A program made the position numbers and the translations under genes. From CAYTZO01 sp964442525 (lineage in GTDB: Bacteria; Patescibacteriota; Microgenomatia; UBA10105; UBA927), in assembly GCA_964442525.1 (NCBI GenBank), contig CAYTZO010000046.1, forward strand, positions 1-5,246: a stretch of 5,246 nucleotides of DNA, in the 5' to 3' direction. Position 1 is the stretch's first letter, and each line of letters starts with the position of its first letter. This document shows, one piece after another, positions 1-5,151 of this stretch. A model generated the notes under the pieces. It made no database searches. It was not told the DNA's origin and worked only from the letters and a program-made list of their open reading frames with translations.

Positions 1-2
1 GT

Positions 3-11
3 TGATATAAT
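3..11 (+). promoter_or_regulatory. Extended -10 promoter of the oxidoreductase gene
   Basis: A perfect TATAAT at 6-11 is preceded by TGA (3-5), giving an extended -10 element TGnTATAAT. Exactly six bases separate it from the ATG at 18, so a standard start site would fall on the A of the ATG and the mRNA would be leaderless. No Shine-Dalgarno site is present. The -35 region lies outside the window. Confidence 0.6.
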
Positions 12-17
12 CCCATT

Positions 18-1298
18 ATGAAAATTGCAATTATCGGGGGCGGATTTACCGGACTCACAGCGGCGTATGAGCTCACCAAAAAAGACCACGACGTGCATCT
101 TTTCGAGAAAGAAAAAACCCTCGGGGGGCTCGCGTGGGGGTTTAAGCAGCCTAACTGGGATTGGTATCTTGAAGGCGGCTACCATCACTGGTTTACCAAT
201 GATGCCGCAATGTTCCGGCTCATTCGTGAGCTGGGACTCGGCAACAAACTAATAATCAAGCGTCCCGTTACGGCAAATTATTATAAAGGAAGAGTGTATC
301 CGTTTGACTCCCCTGCCAACCTCCTTACCTTCCCCTTTTTGAATCCAATCGACAAGCTTCGTACTGCCGCTCTCCTCGCGTTTTGCAAGATAAACCCATT
401 TTGGCAACCGCTCGAGGGGATGACTGCAAAAGACCTGTTTATCAGCGTGGGTGGCAGAAGTGCCTGGGAAGTCATTTGGGAACCACTAATGCGGGGGAAA
501 TTCGGAGACTATGCCGACTCTGTCGCGGCCAGCTGGCTCTGGGCGCGGATAAAAAAGCGTACCCCGCGGTTAGCGTATATGGAGGGAGGCTTTCATACGG
601 TAATTAAGGCTTTAGAACGGGCTATAACTAAAAACGGCGGAAAAATCTATGTAGACCAAACTATTCCCGCAATATCGCACAGGAATGGTAAATTCCTCGT
701 TTCCGATGACAGATTCGACGCCGTCCTTCTCACCGTCCCGACTCCGATTGCCCGTAAGCTCGCTCCGTTCGTTCCACCGGACTATTTCCGCGGTTCATCC
801 ACCATTCCCCATCTCTGGGCCCAAACGCTTATCTTCGAAACCCGAGAACCGATTCTCGAAAATGTCTACTGGCTCAATGTCACCGACCGCTCATTTCCGT
901 TTCTGGCTGCCGTGGCCCACACCAACTTTATGGATAAACGCCACTACGCTGGCCATCACATCACCTACTTTGGCAATTATCTTCCCCAAGGACACCCGTA
1001 TCTTTCGATGACCAAGGAACAGCTTTTGAAGAAATTTCTCCCTTTTATTAAGCTTTTAACTCTCAATTCTAAACTCTCAATTCTAAACTCTTTTCTCTTC
1101 GTCGGTCCCTTTGCCCAGCCGGTCCACAAGCTCCATTATTCGCTCATTGCACCAAAACTCCTGCCTGCGCAGGCAGGTGAAACGCCAATCCGCGGCGTGT
1201 ATCTTGCCAATCTCGACAGTATTTATCCGTGGGACCGGGGAACAAATTACGCAGTGGAGTTGGGAATCCGGGCCGCAGAGAAAATCGCGCAGTCATGA
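18..1298 (+). CDS. FAD/NAD(P)-dependent oxidoreductase, amine-oxidase/protoporphyrinogen-oxidase-like
   Basis: A 426-residue flavoprotein of the amine-oxidase superfamily (relatives include protoporphyrinogen oxidase, phytoene desaturase and UDP-galactopyranose mutase-like enzymes); the substrate cannot be told from sequence. The N-terminus is a Rossmann dinucleotide-binding fold: beta strand KIAIIGGG, GxGxxG at residues 7-12, and an acidic residue ending strand 2 (E30), followed by the Gly-rich LGGLA (35-39) typical of these flavoproteins. The C-terminal FAD-contact segment is around residues 393-424 (GVYLANLD, YPWDRGTNYAVE, GIRAAEKI). No signal peptide or clear membrane segment is seen, so it is probably cytosolic. 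In CPR genomes such proteins often sit with glycosyltransferases, but the neighbours are outside this window. Oddities: residues 346-359 come from a tandem repeat, and residues 382-387 (LPAQAG) come from an 18-base palindrome. The start is the ATG placed six bases after a TATAAT box; the stop is TGA. Family assignment is firm, exact function is not. Confidence 0.9.
   Translation: MKIAIIGGGFTGLTAAYELTKKDHDVHLFEKEKTLGGLAWGFKQPNWDWYLEGGYHHWFTNDAAMFRLIRELGLGNKLIIKRPVTANYYKGRVYPFDSPANLLTFPFLNPIDKLRTAALLAFCKINPFWQPLEGMTAKDLFISVGGRSAWEVIWEPLMRGKFGDYADSVAASWLWARIKKRTPRLAYMEGGFHTVIKALERAITKNGGKIYVDQTIPAISHRNGKFLVSDDRFDAVLLTVPTPIARKLAPFVPPDYFRGSSTIPHLWAQTLIFETREPILENVYWLNVTDRSFPFLAAVAHTNFMDKRHYAGHHITYFGNYLPQGHPYLSMTKEQLLKKFLPFIKLLTLNSKLSILNSFLFVGPFAQPVHKLHYSLIAPKLLPAQAGETPIRGVYLANLDSIYPWDRGTNYAVELGIRAAEKIAQS
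1058..1090 (+). repeat. 14-base tandem repeat inside the oxidoreductase gene
   Basis: The unit AACTCTCAATTCTA is present about 2.4 times in tandem, followed by a related CTCTTTTCTC tract. The period is 14, not a multiple of three, so successive copies are read in different frames and give the low-complexity residues LTLNSKLSILNS (about 347-358). This looks like an inserted intergenic-type repeat that kept the frame open. Confidence 0.7.
1160..1177. repeat. Perfect 18-base palindrome inside the oxidoreductase gene
   Basis: The sequence reads CCTGCCTGCG then CAGGCAGG, a perfect self-complementary 18-mer (two 9-base arms, no spacer). In frame it encodes LPAQAG, and because it is a palindrome it gives the same peptide on the opposite strand. 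From memory, GC-rich palindromes of this kind giving PAQAG peptides recur in Parcubacteria genes; that is recollection, not a search. It lies at a surface-loop-like place before the conserved C-terminal FAD segment. Confidence 0.7.
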
Positions 1299-1309
1299 TT
1301 CTGTAATGC

Positions 1310-1439
1310 GAGAGATTTCGATCTCTATGGGAGATAGTTCGCCTGCCCAACAAACTATCCCCCATACAAATAAAAATACCCCCGCATTTTTTAAAGTCGT
1401 ATACCTTTTCTACTCAAAAATTTTCAAAGATCTTACTGC
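1310..1439 (-). ncRNA. Candidate minus-strand structured RNA downstream of the TTGACA/TACAAT promoter
   Basis: The minus-strand promoter at 1446-1474 predicts a start near 1439. The first 130 bases contain no convincing gene, only an unremarkable 10-codon frame, but they contain two hairpins. The larger pairs 1326-1339 with 1353-1366 (14 positions, one A-C mismatch). On the minus strand its loop can shrink by one wobble and one G-C pair, leaving TTGGGCAGG. The smaller pairs 1311-1316 with 1321-1326. No U-run terminator follows, so the 3' end is unknown and the RNA could run antisense into the oxidoreductase. Promoter and hairpins are seen; the RNA itself is inferred. Confidence 0.3.
1326..1366. 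other. Strong inverted repeat just downstream of the oxidoreductase
   Basis: TATGGGAGATAGTT (1326-1339) is the near-perfect complement of AACTATCCCCCATA (1353-1366), with a 13-base loop and one mismatch (A1332 against C1360). It is followed by A-rich sequence, not T's, so on the plus strand it is not a standard intrinsic terminator. It could still stabilise the 3' end of the oxidoreductase mRNA, or be part of the minus-strand RNA. Confidence 0.6.
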
Positions 1440-1445
1440 GAAGGG

Positions 1446-1474
1446 ATTGTAGCGCTGAAGAAATGGCTTGTCAA
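1446..1474 (-). promoter_or_regulatory. Strong sigma70-type promoter, TTGACA-N17-TACAAT
   Basis: On the minus strand TTGACA (1474 to 1469) and TACAAT (1451 to 1446) are separated by 17 bases, an almost consensus housekeeping promoter. It fires leftward, towards the 3' end of the oxidoreductase on the opposite strand. The -35 box is embedded in one copy of a three-copy AGAGTTGAC motif, so it is probably regulated by whatever binds that motif. No convincing gene lies directly downstream. Confidence 0.6.
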
Positions 1475-1525
1475 CTCTTCGAGTTCCTCAGAGTTGACCC
1501 TGAGGAATCGAATGGGTCAACTCTT
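1468..1525. promoter_or_regulatory. Nested inverted-repeat block, operator-like
   Basis: Three copies of one motif: GTCAACTCT (1470-1478), AGAGTTGACCC (1490-1500) and GGGTCAACTCT (1514-1524), arranged forward, inverted, forward. Interleaved is a second inverted repeat: TTCGA (1478-1482) plus TTCCTCAG (1484-1491) against CTGAGGAA (1500-1507) plus TCGAA (1508-1512), with G1483 bulged and an 8-base loop. The first motif copy contains the -35 of the minus-strand promoter, and the others lie upstream of it. This fits a multi-site operator for a DNA-binding regulator. If transcribed, the three stems would be mutually exclusive, as in an attenuator. Sequence relations are seen; the role is inferred. 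Confidence 0.55.
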
Positions 1526-1610
1526 GGCACAAAAGTTTCAGGAAAATTTTTTCTCAATGAGTTTACTTCAGGGAGTAAAAAGAATCGTCTCTTCCGGTAA
1601 ATGAGGCTGG

Positions 1611-1666
1611 GAATAGGCTGAAAAGTCTAATTAAAATTAGACCGTTAGAATAGGCTTTTTAAAAAG
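1611..1666. repeat. Direct repeat pair around a small hairpin
   Basis: GAATAGGCT occurs at 1611-1619 and again at 1648-1656. Between them GTCTAAT (1625-1631) pairs with ATTAGAC (1636-1642) over a TAAA loop. The second copy runs into a 12-base AT-rich palindrome, CTTTTTAAAAAG (1655-1666). No gene is visible here. It may be spacer or regulatory DNA between the two divergent promoters. Confidence 0.4.
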
Positions 1667-1686
1667 ATTTAGCTTCGATATTTTAT

Positions 1687-1715
1687 TTGACAAGAAAAAG
1701 TCCCGTTGTTATCTT
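1687..1715 (+). promoter_or_regulatory. Sigma70-type promoter, TTGACA-N17-TATCTT
   Basis: TTGACA (1687-1692) and TATCTT (1710-1715) are separated by 17 bases, giving a start site near 1722. No open frame follows: the first ATG, at 1748, stops at its third codon. Instead, two consecutive hairpins follow. It is divergent from the minus-strand promoter at 1446-1474. Confidence 0.55.
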
Positions 1716-1721
1716 ACTCCG

Positions 1722-1823
1722 TTAGGTATTATTCCCTTTTGCCCAAATGGGATAGTACCGACCATAAAAAGCATTACTATTCGTGGCCCAATCCAATCGT
1801 GCTAGCGGTAGTGATGCTTTTTT
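1722..1823 (+). ncRNA. Candidate small structured RNA of about 100 nt
   Basis: The candidate has a promoter, two stable hairpins and a terminal T-run in the right order and spacing for a small RNA gene. Hairpin 1 pairs GGTATTATTCCC (1725-1736) with GGGATAGTACC (1749-1759), 11 pairs including one T-G and one bulged T, and TTT/AAA inside the 12-base loop can pair further. Hairpin 2 is the terminator-like stem at 1766-1822 with a 27-base loop. No start codon opens a useful frame. I do not recognise a known RNA family. Caution: the terminator could instead serve the minus-strand gene beyond the gap. The transcript is inferred from signals only. Confidence 0.4.
1766..1823. terminator. Bidirectional terminator-like stem
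   Basis: AAAAAGCATTACTAT (1766-1780) pairs with the stretch ending GATGCTTTTT (1808-1822) over 15 positions, two of them T-G wobbles. The right arm ends in six T's (1818-1823) and the left arm starts with five A's, so it could end transcription in either direction. The loop (1781-1807) is long for an intrinsic terminator. It could terminate the 1722 transcript or, from the other side, the small minus-strand gene across the gap. Confidence 0.5.
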
Positions 1824-1829
1824 AATTGG

Positions 1830-1929
1830 NNNNNNNNNNNNNNNNNNNNNNNNNNNNNNNNNNNNNNNNNNNNNNNNNNNNNNNNNNNNNNNNNNNNNNN
1901 NNNNNNNNNNNNNNNNNNNNNNNNNNNNN
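1830..1929. other. Assembly gap of 100 N
   Basis: One hundred consecutive undetermined bases, the conventional placeholder for a scaffold join of unknown length. Nothing should be read across it. The flanking sequences may not be 100 bases apart in the genome. Confidence 0.95.
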
Positions 1930-2084
1930 TACAGCGTAAAGACCGGTATCGAGAGCCCTTTTTCCTTGAGCTTCTCGAATTGTTCTTTTACCTCTTTTTC
2001 AAACTTCCTCTGTTCCTCCGTTACCGGAGAAATGCGCGCCTTTTTGCGCTTTCCCAATCGTGCCAGAAGTAGTTTTATGCCCAT
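1930..2084 (-). CDS. Small basic helical protein, probably 51 residues, 3' end at the gap
   Basis: Reading from ATG at 2084 gives 51 residues, MGIKLLLARLGKRKKARISP to GLSIPVFTL, followed by TA and the first N, so the next codon is TAn: a stop if the base is A or G. The N-terminus is a short hydrophobic/basic helix with a KRKK cluster (12-15). Residues 20-43 are a highly charged helix rich in E and K (PVTEEQRKFEKEVKEQFEKL), and the end is hydrophobic. I do not recognise a characterised family; the composition is that of a genuine protein, not a shadow. The ATG is chosen because TACAAT ends six bases before it, predicting a leaderless mRNA. An in-frame TTG at 2120 exists but lies in the promoter's -35 box. 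Confidence 0.65.
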
Positions 2085-2090
2085 GCAACC

Positions 2091-2120
2091 ATTGTAAGCA
2101 CGTCGGAAACTCCTTGTCAA
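2091..2120 (-). promoter_or_regulatory. Promoter TTGACA-N18-TACAAT of the 51-aa gene
   Basis: On the minus strand TTGACA (2120 to 2115) and TACAAT (2096 to 2091) are 18 bases apart. Six bases then lead to the ATG at 2084, so transcription should start on or next to the A of the start codon. This both supports the small gene as real and decides its start. Confidence 0.65.
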
Positions 2121-2611
2121 GTCCCATAGGATTTTTTCTTTGAAAAATCGCTAGTCTTATAGTTTTTATACCATTATTTAGATTATTCTATAGCTCCAAA
2201 AACTTTTAAGAGAATTTTTGTGGATAAGTTGTGAATGACATACAGGCGGCGCGGAAACACATTTTTCAGACTCGTTCAGCTATGGCGATCAGGCACATAA
2301 TACCTCCCCATTCTTCACTAAGTGCGCGTTTGCATCCATAAGGAAATCTCCAAAATTTCACGCAAACGCGCAGTTGTCTTCAAAATGGTTCCCGCGCCAC
2401 CTTCCCTTGTTTTACGGGTGACTATCGCGAAGGTTTCCACCAACATCCGCAGTCCTGCAAACCTGAGCCAAAAGAGATTGAAAAAAATCAAGCGGTTACA
2501 TTTGACGAAAGAGAGAAAAAATACTACGTACTGCGGCAGGACGAGGATTGTCTGGTGGAATACGCGATAGGCAGGACCCGCCCACGTCGTAAGACGGGAC
2601 CCATGCCAAAC
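2121..2611. other. Intergenic stretch without an intact gene
   Basis: About 490 bases between the PIN-TRAM gene and the promoter of the small gene. 2125-2220 is AT-rich, with a small stem at 2130-2149 (GATTTTT against AAAAATC). TGTGGATAA at 2219-2227 is the complement of a perfect DnaA-box consensus, but it is single. On the minus strand, near 2311, a GGGGAGG followed by ATG opens only a 10-codon frame. TGCGCGTTTGC (2323-2333) is repeated inverted at 2362-2372. 2342-2611 is open on the plus strand in one frame with protein-like composition (many K, E, D; a CFTGDYREGFHQHPQSC stretch) but no start codon before 2555 and no stop before 3022, so it is at most a gene remnant. Confidence 0.5.
2323..2372. 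repeat. 11-base inverted repeat with 28-base loop
   Basis: TGCGCGTTTGC (2323-2333) is the exact complement of GCAAACGCGCA (2362-2372). It lies in the stretch without an intact gene and is not followed by a T-run on either strand. It could be an operator, an RNA stem in the 3' region of the PIN-TRAM transcript, or a repeat end. Confidence 0.5.
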
Positions 2612-3424
2612 TTATTTAAGCCGTGCAAAGAAGAGCTGGCCGGCAGGAGTCTGATGGATTTTGGTAACGATGACCACAACATCTGCGCCGACTTTGTCTC
2701 GTGCGTTATCAACAACCACCATTGTGCCATCGGTCAGGTACCCCACTCCCTGCATCCGTTCCCTGCCCTCATGGGTGATTTTAATGGTAAACTCTTCTCC
2801 CGGCACAAGGGCAACTTTCATAGCCTGCGCGAGATCGTTGATATTGAGGACTTTGACGCCGCGGGCGCGGGCGACCTGGGCCATGTTAAAGTCTACCGTG
2901 AGCATCGCCGCCCGCCAACGCCTGGCAAGTTCGACGAGCTTAAGATCGGCACTCGCGGCCCCGAGTCCATTGCCGGAGATGATTTTGGTTTTAATGAGCG
3001 GATTCACCCGCTGTCCTCGTAGCTTCGTCACAATCTCTAGCCCTCTTCTGCCTTTGGCGCGCCTGAGACTATCGGCGCTGTCGGCAATGTGCTGCACTTC
3101 GCCCAAAATAAAGTCCGGAATCACCAGAGTGCCGGTGAGAAAGCCGCTGTTGACAACCGGCAAAATCCTCCCGTCAATAAGTACACTCGTATCAACCAAG
3201 ATCGGCCGGTCGCCAAGATCGGGCTGCTTCTTTTTATCGGCCGGAGGTCTGCGAAACCGCGTCGTGAGCTGCCCAAGGGCAGTAAGATTTTTCACGATCT
3301 CGCGCGCGAGCGCTTGGGTAAATGCCGCGGTTGGTGCCAGCTGGGTTGATACGGGAGCCTTGCCGCCTTCTGGTTTCTTACTCCCGCCTTTTTCAGGCAT
3401 CTCGATAATTTTTCCCTTTTTCAC
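2612..3424 (-). CDS. PIN-TRAM domain protein, YacL-like, soluble
   Basis: A 270-residue predicted nuclease. The PIN domain (about residues 72-195) has the four canonical acidic residues: D78 in ILVDTS, E109 in LGEV, D160 in ASADLKL and D178 in TVDFN. A TRAM domain (about 207-270), a small beta-barrel thought to bind RNA, follows. This is the architecture of Bacillus YacL, but the four N-terminal membrane helices are absent. In their place is a charged/flexible tail of about 70 residues rich in K, P and G, so the protein should be cytosolic. The target is unknown; by family, metal-dependent RNA cleavage is likely. The gene begins 23 bases after radA, matching the radA-yacL neighbourhood of Firmicutes, but disA is missing. 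The start is GTG with no Shine-Dalgarno site; a TACAAT seven bases upstream suggests its own leaderless transcript besides read-through from radA. Confidence 0.88.
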   Translation of the reverse strand: MKKGKIIEMPEKGGSKKPEGGKAPVSTQLAPTAAFTQALAREIVKNLTALGQLTTRFRRPPADKKKQPDLGDRPILVDTSVLIDGRILPVVNSGFLTGTLVIPDFILGEVQHIADSADSLRRAKGRRGLEIVTKLRGQRVNPLIKTKIISGNGLGAASADLKLVELARRWRAAMLTVDFNMAQVARARGVKVLNINDLAQAMKVALVPGEEFTIKITHEGRERMQGVGYLTDGTMVVVDNARDKVGADVVVIVTKIHQTPAGQLFFARLK

Positions 3425-3431
3425 AAAGCCA

Positions 3432-3440
3432 ATTGTAACA
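3432..3440 (-). promoter_or_regulatory. Extended -10 box before the PIN-TRAM gene
   Basis: On the minus strand TGTTACAAT (3440 to 3432) is an extended -10 element in the 23-base gap after radA. Seven bases separate it from the GTG at 3424. No good -35 is seen at the proper distance inside the end of radA, which extended -10 promoters can tolerate. It predicts an internal, near-leaderless start for the second gene of the pair. Confidence 0.45.
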
Positions 3441-3447
3441 CAAAAAT

Positions 3448-4737
3448 CTAGCGGAAGAGCTGAGCGGCTTGTTTGAGACTTTGTACGGTCTTAGGAGAGA
3501 TAATTGTCGTAAATCCCAGGCGCCTGGCTTCCTTGATGCGGCGATCCTGCGCGCGGGTTGTGCGCACCTCGCCCAGAAGCCCAACTTCTCCAAAGGCGGC
3601 TGCTTTGGGATCAAGAGACTTATTGGTAAAAGAGCTCATTATCGCCAGGGCAACGGCCAAATCCGCAGCCGGCTCTTCGATTTTGAGCCCTCCGCTTACG
3701 TTGACAAAAATGTCAAACGTCCCAAGGGGCAGATTCAGGCGTTTTTGCACAATGGCAACGAGAAGCTGCAGACGGTTATAATCAATGCCGTTGCCGACTC
3801 TCCTCGGTACGGCAAGGGGGCTCGGGACGGTGAGCGCCTGAATTTCGGCGAGCATCGGTCTGGTTCCTTCCAGAAGTACGGTCACAACCGACCCGGGAAC
3901 ATTTTTTACTCGATCCTGAAGAAATAGAGCAGATGGATTGGACACTTCTGTTAGTCCCTGCTCGTTCATTTGGAAAATACCGACTTCTTCAATCGCTCCG
4001 AAACGATTTTTTAAGGTTCGAAGAACCCGGGCATCCGCATACCGCTCGCCTTCAAGGTAGAGAACCGTATCAACCATGTGTTCAAGTACTTTTGGCCCGG
4101 CAATCATCCCCTCTTTGGTCACGTGGCCGATGATGATTATGGGAATCCCTTTTGATTTCGCCGCCGCAATGAGCACTTCAGTACAATGACGGATTTGGCC
4201 AACAGACCCGGCCATTCCCTCAAGATCAGAGGAGAAAAGCGTTTGTATAGAATCCACAATCACAAGACGTCCTGAGATTTCAATAGACTCTACGTTCGTT
4301 TCAGACAATACATCTATATTTTTACCCTCAATCCCCAGCCGTTTAGCTCGGAGTTTAATCTGCTCGGCTGATTCTTCGCCCGAAACGTACAGGCCTCCGA
4401 CTTTCGCAAGGACGTGGAGGCCGAGAGTCGATTTGCCAATCCCCGGGTCGCCGGCAAGAAGCGTCACTGATCCGGGTACAATTCCCCCGCCTACCACGCG
4501 GTCAAACTCTTCATACCCGCTCTTGAGACGATTTTTTTCTATGTGCCGAACCTCAGAAAGCTTCTGAGGAGTTGCTTGTTTCACCCCGCGTAGCCCCGAG
4601 TTTTTCGAGGGGCGAAGTGGAGCTTCTTTGACTGTTTCAATGAGGCTGTTCCACGTGCCGCACTGTGGGCACTTCCCGTACCAACTGGCTGTCTCATAGC
4701 CGCACTGCTGGCAAACATACGAAGTTTTCAACTTCAT
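3448..4737 (-). CDS. radA: DNA repair protein RadA (Sms)
   Basis: RadA is a RecA-like ATPase and DnaB-type helicase that drives branch migration of recombination intermediates in the cytosol. From ATG at 4737 the protein has 429 residues, slightly short of the usual 450-460. All hallmarks are present: a four-cysteine zinc finger (C9, C12, C23, C26), Walker A GDPGIGKST (96-104), Walker B LVIVDS (158-163), the RadA-specific KNRFG motif (243-247), and a C-terminal Lon-protease-like domain (about 280-429). The protein ends in LKQAAQLFR before TAG. The ATG is chosen because MKLKTSYVCQQCG is the usual RadA beginning. An in-frame TTG at 4770 would add 11 residues translated from repeat DNA. No Shine-Dalgarno site and no well-placed -10 box precede the ATG; the repeat array begins only a few bases upstream. 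Its mRNA probably starts at or beyond the four-helix-bundle gene. Confidence 0.96.
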   Translation of the reverse strand: MKLKTSYVCQQCGYETASWYGKCPQCGTWNSLIETVKEAPLRPSKNSGLRGVKQATPQKLSEVRHIEKNRLKSGYEEFDRVVGGGIVPGSVTLLAGDPGIGKSTLGLHVLAKVGGLYVSGEESAEQIKLRAKRLGIEGKNIDVLSETNVESIEISGRLVIVDSIQTLFSSDLEGMAGSVGQIRHCTEVLIAAAKSKGIPIIIIGHVTKEGMIAGPKVLEHMVDTVLYLEGERYADARVLRTLKNRFGAIEEVGIFQMNEQGLTEVSNPSALFLQDRVKNVPGSVVTVLLEGTRPMLAEIQALTVPSPLAVPRRVGNGIDYNRLQLLVAIVQKRLNLPLGTFDIFVNVSGGLKIEEPAADLAVALAIMSSFTNKSLDPKAAAFGEVGLLGEVRTTRAQDRRIKEARRLGFTTIISPKTVQSLKQAAQLFR

Positions 4738-4743
4738 AATTAT

Positions 4744-4783
4744 CCAATACGCCAATACTACCAATAACAAATACTACCAATAA
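4744..4783. repeat. Left repeat array of the four-helix unit
   Basis: Two exact direct copies of the 14-mer AATACTACCAATAA (4754-4767 and 4770-4783, period 16), preceded by two shorter CCAATAC echoes (4744-4758). The complement of the same 14-mer occurs on the other side of the four-helix gene. The array fills almost the whole space between that gene's stop and the radA start. Confidence 0.8.
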
Positions 4784-4787
4784 AAAA

Positions 4788-5144
4788 TTATGATTTGTTA
4801 CGAGTATTGGAGATAATTTTGCTGATAATTTTCACTAATTCTTCGCTTTCTAAAATCAAATTGCCAAGTCGTGCGGCAAGATGAGGATAGACGGCACCAA
4901 TAACCCGAAGCCAATATCGTGTTTCCTTTAATTCTTTACGGACAACAGTATATACATGAATAAAATCATTGCTCGTGGATGTCCCATCTGCTTCATTATC
5001 GTTCGCCCCAACCGAAGTCAGTGACCGCGCGTATTGATTGATTATTATTCCCGCTTCTACTGTTTTTGGGAGCGTCGGAATGACTTTTAATCCACGGGAA
5101 ACAAAATCAAAAATCCTTTCATGGATGTCAATTGGCTTCTCCAT
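4788..5144 (-). CDS. Four-helix-bundle protein, S23 / 23S rRNA intervening-sequence family
   Basis: A 118-residue all-helical protein of the S23 (TIGR02436-like) four-helix-bundle family, first known from intervening sequences in 23S rRNA genes and related in fold to the Avd accessory protein of diversity-generating retroelements. Seen motifs: the SLTSVGAN-x2-EADG turn (41-54), DFIHVYTVVRKELKETRYWL (60-79), and a last helix around 95-112 (GNLILESEELVKII). Length is normal for the family. Cellular function is not established; members of this fold form pentameric barrels that can bind nucleic acid. It is a stand-alone gene here, with no rRNA, reverse transcriptase or template repeat nearby. The ATG is chosen because TATAAT lies seven bases upstream. 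The stop TAA is 50 bases before radA, so the two may be co-transcribed. Confidence 0.88.
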   Translation of the reverse strand: MEKPIDIHERIFDFVSRGLKVIPTLPKTVEAGIIINQYARSLTSVGANDNEADGTSTSNDFIHVYTVVRKELKETRYWLRVIGAVYPHLAARLGNLILESEELVKIISKIISNTRNKS

Positions 5145-5151
5145 CGAGGCG

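Noticed and set aside
1296..1340. Recoded TGA (as in Gracilibacteria) extending the oxidoreductase
   Set aside because: The protein ends naturally after the conserved C-terminal FAD helix at the TGA; the extension would be about a dozen unremarkable residues, and no other gene here contains an in-frame TGA.
1144..1365. 73-residue minus-strand frame starting in the hairpin at 1326-1366
   Set aside because: It is mostly antisense to the oxidoreductase, has no Shine-Dalgarno site or suitable -10 box before its ATG, and its composition is that of a shadow frame.
1722..2120. A single minus-strand protein spanning the N gap
   Set aside because: The translation through 100 N is meaningless; the gap is an arbitrary placeholder, and the sequence left of it looks non-coding with a terminator-like stem.
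2219..2227. DnaA box suggesting a replication origin
   Set aside because: Only one perfect box and one poor neighbour are seen, with no dnaA, dnaN or box cluster; a 9-mer like this can occur by chance.
2661..3476. 271-residue open frame on the plus strand
   Set aside because: It is the antisense of the PIN-TRAM gene, with serine/arginine-rich low-complexity translation and no recognisable domain; the minus strand has clear PIN and TRAM motifs.
3469..3927. Plus-strand open frames opposite radA
   Set aside because: These are shadows of RadA, whose zinc finger, Walker motifs and KNRFG motif are all on the minus strand.
4738..4770. Upstream TTG start for radA
   Set aside because: The extra 11 residues are translated repeat sequence and precede the normal RadA N-terminus; family members begin near the zinc finger as from the ATG at 4737.
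4788..5144. Accessory gene of a diversity-generating retroelement
   Set aside because: The fold is related to Avd, but no reverse transcriptase, template/variable repeat or target gene is in the window.
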